A stretch of 64,000 bases of DNA from Arthrobacter sp. Hiyo4 (GTDB taxonomy: Bacteria; Actinomycetota; Actinomycetes; Actinomycetales; Micrococcaceae): assembly GCA_002370555.1 (NCBI GenBank), contig AP014718.1, forward strand, positions 2,046,001 to 2,110,000. The letters run 5' to 3'. A program made the translations under genes and the position numbers. The notes below the pieces were generated by a model. It was not told the origin of the DNA. It searched no databases and was given only the letters and a program-made list of their open reading frames with translations. Shown here one piece after another: positions 63,547 to 64,000 of the stretch (within the stretch, counting starts at the first letter, position 1; each line of letters begins with the position of its first letter).

Positions 63547-63583
63547 AAAGGCCGGCACCCTGACGGGGTGCCGGCCTTTCTTT
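63547..63583. terminator. Bidirectional terminator between tesB and ettA
   Basis: AAAGGCCGGCACCC pairs perfectly with GGGTGCCGGCCTTT around TGACG, followed by CTTT. Lies between the convergent stops of tesB and ettA. Confidence 0.9.
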
Positions 63584-63587
63584 GCGA

Positions 63588-64000
63588 TCAGTCGCGGGTG
63601 AGGCGGCGGTGCGTCACGCGGTGCGGCTTGGCCGCATCGGGTCCGAGCCGCTCTACCTTGTTCTCCTCGTAGGATTCGAAGTTGCCCTCGAACCAGTACC
63701 ACTTGGCGGGGTTTTCCTCGTCGCCTTCGTAGGCCAGGATGTGTGTGGCCACCCGGTCCAGGAACCAGCGGTCGTGCGATACCACCACGGCGCAGCCGGG
63801 GAACTCCAGCAGCGCGTTTTCAAGGCTGCTGAGCGTCTCGACGTCGAGGTCGTTAGTGGGTTCGTCAAGGAGCAGCAGGTTACCGCCCTGCTTGAGTGTC
63901 AGCGCAAGGTTGAGGCGGTTGCGCTCACCACCGGAGAGCACCCCGGCCTTCTTCTGCTGGTCCGGACCCTTGAAACCGAAAGCGGCAACATAGGCGCGGG
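63588..64000 (-). CDS. ettA: ABC-F ATPase, EttA-like (C-terminal part only)
   Basis: The visible 137 residues cover the second ATPase domain: ABC signature [20 protein letters not shown], Walker [21 protein letters not shown], switch His in [17 protein letters not shown], and the conserved terminus [12 protein letters not shown]. EttA is an energy-dependent translational throttle acting at the ribosomal E site. The frame is open to the window edge; the N-terminal domain lies beyond 64000. Confidence 0.93.
   Translation of the reverse strand, partial: RAYVAAFGFKGPDQQKKAGVLSGGERNRLNLALTLKQGGNLLLLDEPTNDLDVETLSSLENALLEFPGCAVVVSHDRWFLDRVATHILAYEGDEENPAKWYWFEGNFESYEENKVERLGPDAAKPHRVTHRRLTRD

Overview
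The window is chromosomal, GC-rich actinobacterial DNA, most like Arthrobacter/Pseudarthrobacter (Micrococcaceae). The support is gene content and order: rplU-rpmA-obgE-proB-proA-nadD-rsfS, folC-DUF4233-ndk, clpX-clpP2-clpP1-tig, a ThiD-TenA fusion, a TPP riboswitch, an actinobacterial ileS T-box, a mycothiol-type DsbA protein and many GTG/TTG starts. I see no phage, insertion sequence, plasmid or CRISPR element. Genus-level assignment is inference from protein sequence.

A dominant property is that about 40 of 58 genes, including essential ones (ileS, valS, obgE, rne, rpmA, folC), are split by single-base frameshifts. Wherever I could reconstruct the event, a base was lost, usually from a short G or C run. 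This looks like uncorrected sequencing error, so such genes are annotated over their whole reconstructed extent with approximate frameshift positions.

Layout. 1-3.3 kb: a translationally coupled lipid-modification operon (FAD amine-oxidase-like protein, DUF1365, cyclopropane-fatty-acid-synthase-like methyltransferase) divergent from a LysR regulator and a DUF2004 protein. 5-8.6 kb: metF-metE behind a structured leader. 8.7-13.9 kb: MoxR/DUF58/VWA (Bat-like) operon. 14.3-18.8 kb: carbohydrate ABC importer (two permeases, lipoprotein binding protein) with a ROK regulator but no ATPase. 18.9-22.4 kb: rRNA-type methyltransferase, an orphan oxidoreductase fragment, YjdM/PhnA, a second CFA synthase, and two tRNA-Ala(GGC). 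22.5-30.1 kb: rsfS, a membrane protein, nadD, a small His-rich membrane protein, proA, proB, obgE, rpmA, rplU. 30.3-32 kb: thiD-tenA under a TPP riboswitch. 32.1-36.5 kb: RNase E/G and VKOR. 36.6-42.5 kb: ndk, DUF4233, folC, ileS with T-box. 42.7-45.7 kb: glycerophosphodiesterase, endonuclease/exonuclease/phosphatase protein, SDR. 45.8-53.9 kb: valS, mycothiol-type DsbA protein, clpX, clpP2, clpP1, tig, tRNA-Pro. 54-64 kb: tRNA-Gly, nei, rpiB, DUF1648 protein, pepN, OsmC, a broken epimerase, MscS, globin, tesB and the 3' part of ettA.

Functionally the window is translation, protein quality control, methionine/proline/thiamine/folate biosynthesis and envelope maintenance. The least explained elements are the metF leader, whose segment at 8474-8483 is perfectly complementary to the metF start codon; a near-complete 80-bp palindrome at 36543-36622; an oxidoreductase N-terminus with no body at 20117-20222; and an epimerase lacking its middle at about 60278.
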